64,000 bases of DNA from Clostridium estertheticum (GTDB lineage: Bacteria; Bacillota; Clostridia; Clostridiales; Clostridiaceae), in the NCBI RefSeq assembly GCF_011065935.2, contig NZ_JAAMNH020000001.1, positions 2,377,001 to 2,441,000 of the forward strand. The letters are read 5' to 3'. A program made the translations under genes and the position numbers. This document shows positions 52,691-61,749 of this stretch, in pieces (position 1 is the first letter of the stretch; every line of letters begins with the position of its first letter). The notes under the pieces are model-generated. The model was not told where the DNA came from and did no database searches. It saw only the letters and a list, made by a program, of their open reading frames with translations.

Positions 52691-54295
52691 ATGAAAGATA
52701 AGATTTTCGATGGTATGCAAAAATTTTCGAAAGCTATGATTGGACCAGTCTTATACCTGCCTATTGTAGGTATGTTGATTGCGTTAACTGCTATTCTTAC
52801 TAATACAGCATTTGTTACTGAGGGTGGAGCAATCTGGGAAATAGGAAAATTCTTTAATGGTATGTTGTCACCAATTATGAATAATTTAAGTATTCTGTTT
52901 TGTGTTGGAATTGCGATGGGTATGTCAAAAAAGAAAAAGGCAGACGCAGCATTTGTATCTATTATATCCTATATTTTGTTTTTAGGCGCTAATAGCAAAT
53001 GGTTGGAATTGTCAGGCAAATTAATTAAGGGCAATACAGCAGGTGTTTTATATGGTACAGGTCAAACAATTCAGCTGGGATTCCATGTAACCGACATGGG
53101 GGTTTTTCTAGGAATGATTTTAGGAATTTTAATAGCTTTAGTACATAATAAATTTGTAAACACAGAATTTAAAAGTGCTATGGCTCCATTTGGTAACAGT
53201 AAATTTGTATTTATTATAATGATTCCAGTGATTGCAATACTAAGCATTGGAGTAACATATATTTGGCCAACTATAGCAAATGGAATTACTTCCCTTACAG
53301 GATTTATGAGTACAGCAGGGGCACTGGGAGTATTTGTTTATGGATTTTTAAATCGATTCTTAGTTCCAACTGGACTACACCATTTGATTTGGTCACCATT
53401 CTTATATTCTGCAGTAGGTGATCAGATGATTATTAATGGACAAAATGTAATTGGGGCTAAACCTGTATTTTTAGCATTACTCAATGATCCAACAATTACG
53501 ACTATGCGAGATTCAGCAAGATTTTTGAATTATGGTTTGGTAAAAACTTTTGGAGTGATTGGTGTTTCTTTATCATTTTATTTCACTGCTAAGAAAGCAA
53601 AACGTACTAATTTAAAAGCACAGCTAATACCATCAACTTTAACTGCTGTAATTGCTGGTATTACAGAACCGCTAGAATTCACCTTTATTTTTGCAGCTCC
53701 AGTATTATGGTTTGTTTACTCAGTTATTGATGGATTATTCCAAATGTTAGTTTACTTATTTAATGTAAGAGTTTGTGCAACAAATGGTATTTTAGATTTT
53801 CTTGTTTTAAACCTTCCAGCAGGTATTAGTAGAACTCATTGGCCTATATATGTATTAATAGGATTGATTGAAATAGCTGTTATTTTTATAGTATTCAAAT
53901 TTATGATTGAAAAAATGAATTTGAAAACACCTGGAAGGGAAGATGACGATACAGATACTGTAATTGATTTAAATGAAAATACTGTAAAAATTAAACAAGT
54001 TATGAAAACAGGTAACAAGAATGATCAAAAAATTGAGAATGCCAATGTTGATAGAGAAAAAGCGTTAGCAATTATTAAGGGATTAGGTGGTAAAAATAAT
54101 ATAGTAGATGTGGAAAATTGTTTTTCAAGACTTAGAGTAGATGTGGTTGATGATAGTTTAATTGATGAAAAAATATTGAAAACTACAGGAGCTGCTGGTG
54201 TTGTAAAGAAAGGAAATAATATTCAGGTTGTTTATGGACTTTCAATTAATAAGATTAGAACAATTGTAGATGAAGCTTTAGAAACAAAAGAATAG
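52691..54295 (+). CDS. Alpha-glucoside PTS IICB component
   Basis: A 534-residue fused transporter of the glucose/glucoside PTS family (GlvC/MalX/AglA-like). About ten membrane segments fill residues 15-415; GITEPLEFTFIFAAPVLWF (about 316-334) is the classic IIC signature. A linker leads to a IIB domain with VENCFSRLRVDV, phospho-Cys477. No IIA domain or gene is nearby, so a glucose-type IIA elsewhere must donate phosphate. It imports maltose-type disaccharides as 6'-phosphates. AAAGGGGGAG lies upstream of the ATG. Confidence 0.9.
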   Translation: MKDKIFDGMQKFSKAMIGPVLYLPIVGMLIALTAILTNTAFVTEGGAIWEIGKFFNGMLSPIMNNLSILFCVGIAMGMSKKKKADAAFVSIISYILFLGANSKWLELSGKLIKGNTAGVLYGTGQTIQLGFHVTDMGVFLGMILGILIALVHNKFVNTEFKSAMAPFGNSKFVFIIMIPVIAILSIGVTYIWPTIANGITSLTGFMSTAGALGVFVYGFLNRFLVPTGLHHLIWSPFLYSAVGDQMIINGQNVIGAKPVFLALLNDPTITTMRDSARFLNYGLVKTFGVIGVSLSFYFTAKKAKRTNLKAQLIPSTLTAVIAGITEPLEFTFIFAAPVLWFVYSVIDGLFQMLVYLFNVRVCATNGILDFLVLNLPAGISRTHWPIYVLIGLIEIAVIFIVFKFMIEKMNLKTPGREDDDTDTVIDLNENTVKIKQVMKTGNKNDQKIENANVDREKALAIIKGLGGKNNIVDVENCFSRLRVDVVDDSLIDEKILKTTGAAGVVKKGNNIQVVYGLSINKIRTIVDEALETKE

Positions 54296-54316
54296 AATTA
54301 GGGAGGAATTATTTAA

Positions 54317-55645
54317 ATGAAAACCTTTAAATTAGTAATCGTAGGTGGTGGAAGTACTTATACACCAGGAATTGTTAAAAGCTTACTTTCAAAAAAAGAA
54401 GAATTCAAATTATCAGAGTTGAGATTATATGATACAAATGAAGAACGTCAGAATAAGGTTGGAGTAATAGTAAAAAAAGTTGTTGAAATGTTTGATCCGG
54501 ATTTAAAGCTTATATTGACGACAGATCCAGAAGAAGGCTTTAAAGATGCTGATTTTGTTTTTGCTCAAATGCGTGTTGGACTTTACAAAATGAGAGAATT
54601 AGATGAGAAAATCCCATTGAAATATAATGTAGTGGGACAGGAAACATGTGGTCCAGGTGGGTTAGCATATGGACTAAGAACTATATTTCCTATGGTTGAA
54701 ATAATTGATTTTTGTGAAAAATATGCTAGTCCAAATTATTGGATTGTCAATTATTCGAATCCGGCAGCTATTGTGGCAAAAGCTATGTATAAGATAAGGC
54801 CAAATGCAAGAATTCTGAATATCTGTGATATGCCGGTTGCCATTATGAGAAATATGGCTAATATTTTAGACTGTGATAGACATGAAATTGAAGTGGATTA
54901 TTTTGGCTTAAATCATTTCGGATGGTTTACGAAAGTTCGAGTAAATGGGGAAGATAAAACAGAGGAATTAATGGAATACGTAGCAAAGCATGGTTATATT
55001 CCTCCAGATTCAAGAAGTGATATAAGACATAATGATGCATCATGGCTACATACATTTGATAATGCCAGAATTATAATGAATATGTTCCCTAAATATCTCC
55101 CAAACACTTATATGCAGTATTATCTCTTAGGAGATAAGATAGTTAAAGAATCAGACAAAAACCATACTAGAGCCAATGAGGTTATGGAAGGAAGAGAGAA
55201 AAAAATCTTCGCAGCAGTGGATCAGTATAATTCTACTGGTGAAATTGATTTGCCACAATTCTTTACAGGAGTACATGGGGAATTTATTGTAGAAGTAGCT
55301 ATGAGTTTAGCATTTGATTTAAGAAAGAGACATTTAGTTATGGTTGAAAATAATGGGGCGATTAAAAACCTACCAGATGATGCCATGGTAGAAATACCTG
55401 CTTATATTACTAAAGATGGTCCAGAACCAATACGTGTAGGAGAAATATCAACTTTCTATAAAGGGTTAACTGAACAGCAGGAAGCTTGTGAAAGATTAGT
55501 TGTTGAAGCGGCAATTGAAGGTTCCTATGAAAAAGCACTTATGGCATTTACTATGAATAAAACAATTCCATCCGCTTTTGTAGCCAAACAAATTTTAGAT
55601 GAAATGATTGAAGCTAATAAAGAATACTGGCCAGAATTAAGATAA
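54317..55645 (+). CDS. malH: 6-phospho-alpha-glucosidase (GH4)
   Basis: A 442-residue NAD+- and Mn2+-dependent glycosidase of family GH4. The NAD-binding VGGGSTYTPG is at residues 9-18; NYSNPAAIVAKAM and CDMP (170-173) follow. The CDMP motif separates 6-phospho-alpha-glucosidases from CN-P beta-type members (recalled). FGLNHFGWF holds a metal His. It hydrolyses maltose-6'-phosphate and related products of the PTS just upstream to glucose and glucose-6-phosphate. Start behind AGGGAGGAA. Also written glvA. Confidence 0.9.
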   Translation: MKTFKLVIVGGGSTYTPGIVKSLLSKKEEFKLSELRLYDTNEERQNKVGVIVKKVVEMFDPDLKLILTTDPEEGFKDADFVFAQMRVGLYKMRELDEKIPLKYNVVGQETCGPGGLAYGLRTIFPMVEIIDFCEKYASPNYWIVNYSNPAAIVAKAMYKIRPNARILNICDMPVAIMRNMANILDCDRHEIEVDYFGLNHFGWFTKVRVNGEDKTEELMEYVAKHGYIPPDSRSDIRHNDASWLHTFDNARIIMNMFPKYLPNTYMQYYLLGDKIVKESDKNHTRANEVMEGREKKIFAAVDQYNSTGEIDLPQFFTGVHGEFIVEVAMSLAFDLRKRHLVMVENNGAIKNLPDDAMVEIPAYITKDGPEPIRVGEISTFYKGLTEQQEACERLVVEAAIEGSYEKALMAFTMNKTIPSAFVAKQILDEMIEANKEYWPELR

Positions 55646-55730
55646 GGTTTCGTCCTCATCAATAACAAAGATAGCAAACAAAAGTTCTTCCAAAATTATA
55701 GTACAAACTAGTAATTCATGTTCCATAATA

Positions 55731-55775
55731 AAAAACAAGGTTGTGTGAATTTCAATCACCTACAACCTTGTTTTT
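55731..55775. terminator. Terminator of the alpha-glucoside operon
   Basis: AAAAACAAGGTTGT and ACAACCTTGTTTTT pair perfectly around an 17-nt loop, with T run. Confidence 0.8.
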
Positions 55776-55874
55776 GGTTTTACTTTATATCATTTAGATA
55801 TAGGTCAATTATGGTCTAAATTTTTCTAAAAAAATCATTGAAATCTTAATATAAAAGTAGTATTCTTTAAAAGA

Positions 55875-55885
55875 GACCGGTGGTC
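55875..55885. promoter_or_regulatory. Candidate TetR operator
   Basis: GACC-GGT-GGTC inverted repeat in AGAGACCGGTGGTCGTTT, directly after an AT-rich promoter region and 24 bp before the tetR start. ACCGGTNGG-type sites are common for TetR autorepressors. Confidence 0.45.
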
Positions 55886-55908
55886 GTTTATATCTGAGGA
55901 GGTTATTA

Positions 55909-56535
55909 ATGCCAAAGATAAGTGAAGAAAAATGGGAAGGAAAAAAGGATGAAATTATAAAGGTAGCCTTTGAGTTGTTTTTTTCAAAGGGTTATTCCTG
56001 TGTTTCTGTTAATGACATTATTAAAGAAGCTAAAATTAGTAAAGGAGGTTTTTATACTTATTTTAGAAGCAAACAAGAGGTGTTTGCAGCTATAGTAAAA
56101 AGATCAGATGACAAAAAAACTGATATAATAAAACAAATACCCAAGGAAATGACAGCTACTGAAAAAATAAGTGCCTATATCCATGCAAGATTGAATAGTT
56201 TTTTAGAGGAAGAAAATAGAAAATGGGCAAAGTTTGCTATTGAATTTTGGTCATCAGTTAATGGAGATGTAGAATTGGAGCTAATGGCTAATGAAAGGTT
56301 TAACATATTCTTTAGTGATATTGAGTCAATCCTTAGAGAAGGTATAGAAACTGGTGAGTTTTCTGACTTGATAGATATTAATTCATTTATTTATTTAATG
56401 ATGTCAACAATTGATGGAATTGCTCTTATGGCCTCTGTAATGAAACAACCACTTACAGAAGAAAAAATATTAGTTTCTATAGATGTGCTATTAAATTATT
56501 TAATTACATTTCAAAAGAAAAGTTGTGAAATGTAA
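55909..56535 (+). CDS. TetR-family transcriptional regulator
   Basis: A 208-residue regulator. The N-terminal HTH is standard: IKVAFELFFSKGYSCVSVNDIIKEAKISKGGFYTYFRSKQEVF (about 16-58). The helical ligand domain follows. GAGGAGG precedes the ATG and a GACCGGTGGTC repeat lies upstream. The next gene (GNAT) is 45 bp downstream in the same direction, so it may be co-transcribed and regulated. Confidence 0.88.
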   Translation: MPKISEEKWEGKKDEIIKVAFELFFSKGYSCVSVNDIIKEAKISKGGFYTYFRSKQEVFAAIVKRSDDKKTDIIKQIPKEMTATEKISAYIHARLNSFLEEENRKWAKFAIEFWSSVNGDVELELMANERFNIFFSDIESILREGIETGEFSDLIDINSFIYLMMSTIDGIALMASVMKQPLTEEKILVSIDVLLNYLITFQKKSCEM

Positions 56536-56580
56536 AATGTGAAGGCAAAATATGTAGTTTGATTTTAAAGGGGGAAAAAA

Positions 56581-57141
56581 ATGATAACGTATAAATGTTG
56601 TATTGATGTTGATAGAAGAGTAATTTTTCAAACATTTCTTGATGGTTTTTCTGACTATATAATTAAATTTGAAACAACAGAAAGTCTTTTCTTTGAAAGG
56701 TTTTTCGGTGCAGAAGGAAATAACTTAGAATACTCTTTTATTGCAATGGAAGAAGGTAGAGGGATTGGTATAATTTTAGGCGGAATAAGAGAATTTGATG
56801 GATTAAGAACTATGCGTTGTGGGACGATGTGTGTATCTCCACTTTTTAGAAATAAAGGTATCGCATCCCAATTGTTAAAACTTCATAAGAAGAAAGCAAT
56901 AGAAGAAAATTGCAAACAATTATTTTTAGAGGTTATTGCCTCAAATAATAATGCTATTAATTTTTATGAGTCCAATGGGTATTTTAAAGTATATGATTTA
57001 ATTTACTATTCTACTGAAAAATTTGACTGGCTTGAAAATGTAACAACAGATTCTATTGAAGACATAAGTATTGAAGAATTAAGAGCTTTTAGAAATTCTT
57101 TTTCAGAGCTTCATATTAATTGGCAAAACGAAATAGACTAA
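56581..57141 (+). CDS. GNAT acetyltransferase, first half of a split two-domain protein
   Basis: A 186-residue GNAT domain: GTMCVSPLFRNKGIASQLLKLHKKKA (about 81-106) is the acetyl-CoA motif, and NNNAINFYESNGYFKVYDLIYY completes it. After the domain a linker (ISIEELRAFRNSFSELHINWQNEID) leads into a stop at 57139, while the overlapping frame continues with a second GNAT domain. In relatives with this linker the two domains are one ~290-residue protein, so a frameshift near 57130-57145 is likely. GGGGGAAAAAA lies before the ATG. Confidence 0.72.
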   Translation: MITYKCCIDVDRRVIFQTFLDGFSDYIIKFETTESLFFERFFGAEGNNLEYSFIAMEEGRGIGIILGGIREFDGLRTMRCGTMCVSPLFRNKGIASQLLKLHKKKAIEENCKQLFLEVIASNNNAINFYESNGYFKVYDLIYYSTEKFDWLENVTTDSIEDISIEELRAFRNSFSELHINWQNEID

Positions 57142-57419
57142 TTACAGAAACTAAGTCAAAGATCTTTGGATATATTTATAATAATAAGCTAGTTGGTGCA
57201 ATTAGTATAAATAATGGTGCAATTCAATTTTTGAGTATACAAAAAAAATACAGAAATAAAGGTATCGCTAAATCACTTATTAAAAGGTGTGTAGATCTGG
57301 ATAATACTAAGATAAGGATGTCTTTCTCTAATAACAGTAGTTTGGAATTATATTTGAAAAAAAATAATTTTAAAAAAGAACCAATAACACAATATGAAAT
57401 GTATTCAAATTTTTTATAA
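57120..57419 (+). pseudogene. Second GNAT domain, separated by a frameshift
   Basis: Ninety-nine codons with KIFGYIYNNKLVGAISIN and IQKKYRNKGIAKSLIKRCVDL, a short GNAT core with its own acetyl-CoA loop. It overlaps the end of the first domain in another frame and begins with TTG lacking a ribosome site, so it is not an independent gene. It is the C-terminal half of the two-domain acetyltransferase at 56581. Confidence 0.6.
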
Positions 57420-57601
57420 TTTAGCAACCTCAGTCGCAAGCTTCTTCGGAAAATTCAAATATAATCTTAACTATTGAAACTACAAAATCGGAATTAATGC
57501 AAAAACTCCCCATGCGTTAAAATAGTATGTTTGCAGTTACTTATATTAACATGAAGAATTTTTGAAAATGCATCTTCTCCAAATCGGTCAATAGAGTTAC
57601 A

Positions 57602-58159
57602 ATGATATTAACCGATACGGTCAATAAAAAATCTCCAATGTCGGAAATAGCCAAAGAAGCAGGTATTTCCAAATCTCTGTTATTTCATTATTTTAAGAAT
57701 AAAAAGGAGTTTTATTTATACTTATATAGTAATGTATTTACTCTCATGAGAGAAATAGCAGCAGATGAAACTGCTGTTACAGAAACAGATTTTTTTGAAA
57801 TATTCTTACAGTCCTCAAAATTTAAATGCAAGTTATTGAAACTGCACGTATATTCTTTCCGTTTTATGATGAACACCTTTTATGAAGATGATGAGGAAGT
57901 GGCAAGAGACCTAATTGGAAAAAATAGCGATGCGACCAATAATAGTATTATTGCTCTACTTGGAATAATAGATAAAAACAAATTTAAGGACGAATTAGAC
58001 ATAGCACAACTAATTAATATAATAGGCTGGTGTGTGGAAGGGTTTTGGAAGGAAAAGTTCCGCAGCCCTCACTTAAATATGGATGAAATTGATTCGGGGT
58101 ATGAAAAAATTATAGATTTTTTTAGAAAAAGTACTTATAAGGAGGAATATTTGAAGTGA
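57602..58159 (+). CDS. TetR-family regulator with damaged 5' end
   Basis: The frame from ATG 57602 gives 185 residues with a recognisable recognition helix: KKSPMSEIAKEAGISKSLLFHYFKNKKEFYLYLY. But HTH helix 1 is missing or odd, and the start has no ribosome site. In the same frame an upstream ATG at 57551 gives MKNF, a TGA at 57563, then KCIFSKSVNRVT running into 57602, where relatives have the N-terminal helix. A point or indel mutation near 57563 may have broken the gene. The ABC ATPase gene overlaps its end by 4 bp, so it was probably the exporter's repressor. Confidence 0.6.
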   Translation: MILTDTVNKKSPMSEIAKEAGISKSLLFHYFKNKKEFYLYLYSNVFTLMREIAADETAVTETDFFEIFLQSSKFKCKLLKLHVYSFRFMMNTFYEDDEEVARDLIGKNSDATNNSIIALLGIIDKNKFKDELDIAQLINIIGWCVEGFWKEKFRSPHLNMDEIDSGYEKIIDFFRKSTYKEEYLK

Positions 58160-59046
58160 ATGTTATTGAAATCAAACAATTAACCAAAGATTACGGTAAT
58201 AAAAAAGGAGTATTTGGTTTAGAGCTTTCAGTAAAAAAGGGGGAGGTATTTGGATTCTTAGGACCAAATGGAGCAGGAAAAACCACCACCATAAGACACC
58301 TAATGGGTTTTATTCGTCCAAGCACAGGTGAATGTTTTATTAATGGCATGAACTGCAGCACGCAAAGCGATATAATTCAGAAAAGCCTTGGATATCTTCC
58401 TGGGGAAATTGCTTTTATGGATGACATGAGTGGGATTCAGTTTATTAAATTTATTGCAGAAATGAAAGGTATCAAAGATTTTAGCCGTGCCGAGGAGCTA
58501 ATTAATATGTTTAATTTAGAGCCAAATGGCCGAATTAAAAAAATGTCTAAGGGTATGAAGCAAAAGGTTGGAATTGTATGTGCCTTTATGCATAATCCGG
58601 ATATTTTAATTCTTGATGAACCTACCAGTGGACTTGACCCCTTAATGCAAAATAAATTCCTTGAGCTTATATTATCAGAAAAAGCAAAAGGTAACACAAT
58701 CTTTATGTCCTCACATAATTTTGATGAGATTGAACGAACCTGTGACCGCACAGCCATTATCAAGGAGGGTTATTTGGTTGCCGTTGAGGATATGAAAATA
58801 CTGTCACAAGCAAAACGAAAATCCTATATTATTACATTTTTAACAGAGGAAATGGCTTCAAGCTTTGCGGATGAGGGCTTTAAGGTAAGAGAAAGCAAAG
58901 GAAATCAGGTAACTGTGTCTGTTATGGGGAATATAATGCCGCTAATACGTGCTTTAAATAAGTATGAAGTTATCCAACTTGATGTTAAGACACAGTCCCT
59001 TGAAGAGCTATTCATGCACTATTATGGAGGTGAAAACAATGATTAG
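58156..59046 (+). CDS. ABC-2-type exporter ATPase
   Basis: A 296-residue ATPase. Walker A is GFLGPNGAGKTTTIRHLMGF (about 33-52), the signature MSKGMKQKVGIVCAFM and Walker B ILILDEPTSGLDP, with switch FMSSHNFDEIE. The GTG start has AAGGAGG 9-10 bases upstream and overlaps the TetR stop. Substrate is unknown; the closest plan is drug or antimicrobial exporters controlled by TetR proteins. It overlaps the permease by 8 bp. Confidence 0.9.
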   Translation: MNVIEIKQLTKDYGNKKGVFGLELSVKKGEVFGFLGPNGAGKTTTIRHLMGFIRPSTGECFINGMNCSTQSDIIQKSLGYLPGEIAFMDDMSGIQFIKFIAEMKGIKDFSRAEELINMFNLEPNGRIKKMSKGMKQKVGIVCAFMHNPDILILDEPTSGLDPLMQNKFLELILSEKAKGNTIFMSSHNFDEIERTCDRTAIIKEGYLVAVEDMKILSQAKRKSYIITFLTEEMASSFADEGFKVRESKGNQVTVSVMGNIMPLIRALNKYEVIQLDVKTQSLEELFMHYYGGENND

Positions 59047-59836
59047 TTTGACTTTATTTAAGCGGGAAATGAAAGCTAATAATAAGCTGCTTATAATTTT
59101 TATTTATATATTAACTATATATATTTTGAGTATTGTGTACATGTTTAACCCTAATAGTAGCAATGCCTTTGATGATATAATTAAATCAATGCCAGGTATA
59201 ATGAAAGCTTTTGGTTTTGTTGCTAGTGGCAATACTCTTATCGGGTTTATAGCTACGGATTTATATGGTATGATACTTTTAATGTTTCCAGTAATATTTT
59301 CTATAATTCTTGGAAATAAGCTGATAGCAGGTTATGTGGATCGTGGCTCTATGGCATACCTTTTAGCTACTCCAAATAAAAGAGTAAAGCTTGCATTGAC
59401 ACAGGCATTATGTCTGTGGGTGAGTATTGGTCTATTGATTACTTATGCAACAGTTGCAATTATAATTTCTTCATCAATAATGCATCCAGGATTGCTTGAA
59501 ATTGGAAAGTTAGTCCTGATGAACGTAGTTATATATTTTCTTCACATAGCTATAAGTGGAATATGCTTTTTTGCTTCCTGTATCAGTAATGATACTAAGC
59601 GTTCCTTTACCATCGGCGCAGGAATACCAATTGCTTTCTTTCTAATACAGATGCTAGCAAATATGGGCGGAAAGCTAGAGAATCTGAAATATTTCACACT
59701 ATTTACTCTATTTAATGCAAATGATATTATTGCTGGCAAAAATGTAGTTTTCCCGGTAATCATATTAGCAATAGTGGGAATTGCATTATATGGTATAGGT
59801 ATATATATTTTTTCGAAAAGAGATTTACCAGTTTAA
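59039..59836 (+). CDS. ABC-2-type exporter permease
   Basis: A 265-residue permease with six membrane segments, starting MISLTLFKREMKANNKLLIIF. GYVDRGSMAYLLATPNKRVKLALTQ (about 100-124) is the cytoplasmic coupling stretch of ABC-2 proteins. ATG 59039 follows GGAGGTG, preferred over 58964, which lies inside the ATPase gene. It works with the preceding ATPase as exporter. Confidence 0.85.
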   Translation: MISLTLFKREMKANNKLLIIFIYILTIYILSIVYMFNPNSSNAFDDIIKSMPGIMKAFGFVASGNTLIGFIATDLYGMILLMFPVIFSIILGNKLIAGYVDRGSMAYLLATPNKRVKLALTQALCLWVSIGLLITYATVAIIISSSIMHPGLLEIGKLVLMNVVIYFLHIAISGICFFASCISNDTKRSFTIGAGIPIAFFLIQMLANMGGKLENLKYFTLFTLFNANDIIAGKNVVFPVIILAIVGIALYGIGIYIFSKRDLPV

Positions 59837-59949
59837 AAAATGTGCTGTTGAGCCAGTTTCTAGATTTGATTTTCGTATAGAATATGCAATATTATAAGTA
59901 GCTTATATGACTACGAATGATAATTTGTAAAAGTATTGAGGGTGATATT

Positions 59950-60624
59950 ATGTATAAAATATTGGTAATTGAAGATGAAGAGAAAATTAGAGATATAATA
60001 AAAGAATCCCTCCGTAAATGGGGTTTCGAAGCCTATGCAGTTAATAACTTCAATAATGTATTTGAAGAATTTGTGCAGATAAATCCACAGCTTGTACTAA
60101 TGGATGTAAATCTGCCTGCTTTTGATGGTTTTTATTGGTGCAATAAGATTAGAAGTGTTTCTAAGGTACCCGTCATCTTTTTATCTTCTAGAAGTACAAA
60201 TATGGATGTTATTATGGCAGTGAATATGGGCGCGGATGATTACATTACAAAACCTTTTTCCATGGATATACTTATGGCAAAAATAAATGCGATTTTACGT
60301 AGAACTTATTCTTATGGAGATACAAGTATGGATACCATTGATTATAAAGGAGCTGTGCTATCATTAAGGGATAATACCATTTATTTCGACGAAAAATCAA
60401 TTGAACTAACTAAAAATGAATTTAAAATATTATATATATTAATGAAAAAACATGAAACCATAGTAAGCCGCGAGGATATAATGCAAGAGCTTTGGCAGGA
60501 TGAAAACTTCATCGATGACAATACACTAACAGTTAATATAAACAGGCTGAGAAAAAAGCTAAAGGAAATTGGCCTTATAGATTTTATTAAGACTATTATA
60601 AATCAAGGGTATGTTATTAAATGA
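59950..60624 (+). CDS. OmpR-family response regulator (BceR-like)
   Basis: A 224-residue regulator. The receiver domain has the acidic pair ED-EE, phospho-acceptor Asp52 in LVLMDVNLP, and Lys in ITKPFSMDIL. The C-terminal winged helix (about 125-224, TKNEFKILYILMKKHETIVSREDIMQELW) binds DNA. ATG 59950 follows GAGGGTGATAT, preferred to 59917. It overlaps the kinase gene by ATGA, and the downstream BceAB-like ABC genes identify it as a peptide-antibiotic-sensing system. Confidence 0.9.
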   Translation: MYKILVIEDEEKIRDIIKESLRKWGFEAYAVNNFNNVFEEFVQINPQLVLMDVNLPAFDGFYWCNKIRSVSKVPVIFLSSRSTNMDVIMAVNMGADDYITKPFSMDILMAKINAILRRTYSYGDTSMDTIDYKGAVLSLRDNTIYFDEKSIELTKNEFKILYILMKKHETIVSREDIMQELWQDENFIDDNTLTVNINRLRKKLKEIGLIDFIKTIINQGYVIK

Positions 60625-61640
60625 GTTTTATTAAATATTTAAAGGAAAATCTTAAACTCTTAGTATTTTATATTCTGCTCATGGCTTTTATTTTATTAAC
60701 TATATGTTTTGACAGAAAAAACCGCGTACTTACTTCTAATGTTCTTTATATTATATTTGTTTCTTTTTTCATGTTAATAATTTATATTAGTATAGATTAT
60801 TATGCAAAGTCTCAGCATATTAAAAAGCTTTTACTGGTTAAAGCTTCAGAAGATAAAACTCCGATTCTGCCTAGGCCAATAGATTACAAAGATGAAATAT
60901 ATGCTGAAATAATTCAGATGCTTTATGAAGATTTCCTGAAGGTCACAAAGGCTATGGAAAGGGATTTCAAAGAAAATTCAGAGTTTATGACAACTTGGGT
61001 TCATGAAATTAAAACTCCAATTACCACATCAAAGCTATTGCTTGAGAGCGGCGACTCTGTCTCTTCCTCCTTAAAAGAAGAACTTGAAAAGATTGAAGAT
61101 TATGTTGAAAAGGTACTTTATTATTCAAGAAGTAATAATTTTTCTGAGGATTATATTCTTTCAGAAGTAAATATCAACAAATTAATTAAAGATAGTATTA
61201 AAAAACATTCAATTATATTTATAAAAAAACATATTAAATTGATAAATAAAGTCCCTGAAACCCTTATTATAGATACGGATAAAAAGTGGTTGCTTTTCAT
61301 AATTGATCAGCTCCTATCAAACTCATTAAAATATACTAGTAATGGTGGAAGCATAATATTTAAACATATTGAAGTTGAAAAAGAAGTTTTATTAATAGTA
61401 GAAGATACTGGAGTAGGCATTAAAAGTGAAGATATAAATAGATTGTTTAAAAAGTCTTTTACAGGTTTTAATGGAAGAAACGAAAACACAAAAGCCAGTG
61501 GAATGGGACTATACCTTTCACAAAAGATTGCTAAAAAACTTGGTCACTATATTACCCTAGAGTCAGAATATGGTAAAGGCACTAAAGTAATTATTCATTT
61601 TTTAAAATGGAATAATTATTATGAGGTTACAAAAATGTAA
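60621..61640 (+). CDS. Intramembrane-sensing histidine kinase (BceS-like)
   Basis: A 339-residue kinase with two N-terminal membrane helices (about 10-58) and almost no external loop, the intramembrane-sensing plan. The phospho-acceptor is His128 in TWVHEIKTPITTSK. The ATPase domain has DQLLSNSLKYT (N box), VEDTGVGI and GMGLYLSQKI. In such systems the ABC permease, not the kinase, detects the peptide. Translation is coupled to the regulator gene through ATGA. A terminator follows. Confidence 0.9.
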   Translation: MSFIKYLKENLKLLVFYILLMAFILLTICFDRKNRVLTSNVLYIIFVSFFMLIIYISIDYYAKSQHIKKLLLVKASEDKTPILPRPIDYKDEIYAEIIQMLYEDFLKVTKAMERDFKENSEFMTTWVHEIKTPITTSKLLLESGDSVSSSLKEELEKIEDYVEKVLYYSRSNNFSEDYILSEVNINKLIKDSIKKHSIIFIKKHIKLINKVPETLIIDTDKKWLLFIIDQLLSNSLKYTSNGGSIIFKHIEVEKEVLLIVEDTGVGIKSEDINRLFKKSFTGFNGRNENTKASGMGLYLSQKIAKKLGHYITLESEYGKGTKVIIHFLKWNNYYEVTKM

Positions 61641-61648
61641 GGTGAAAG

Positions 61649-61692
61649 AGCAAAATGTAAGCCGAGGCAATGGCGGTATATTTTGCTTTTTT
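61649..61692 (+). terminator. Terminator between BceRS- and BceAB-like genes
   Basis: AGCAAAAT/ATTTTGCT with inner GCC/GGC pairs, followed by a T run. The ABC genes thus probably have their own regulated promoter in 61693-61740. Confidence 0.6.
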
Positions 61693-61749
61693 GTATACTA
61701 AGAGTGTAAAACATATTCAAAATAATTAATATTAACGGGGGTATTTATA

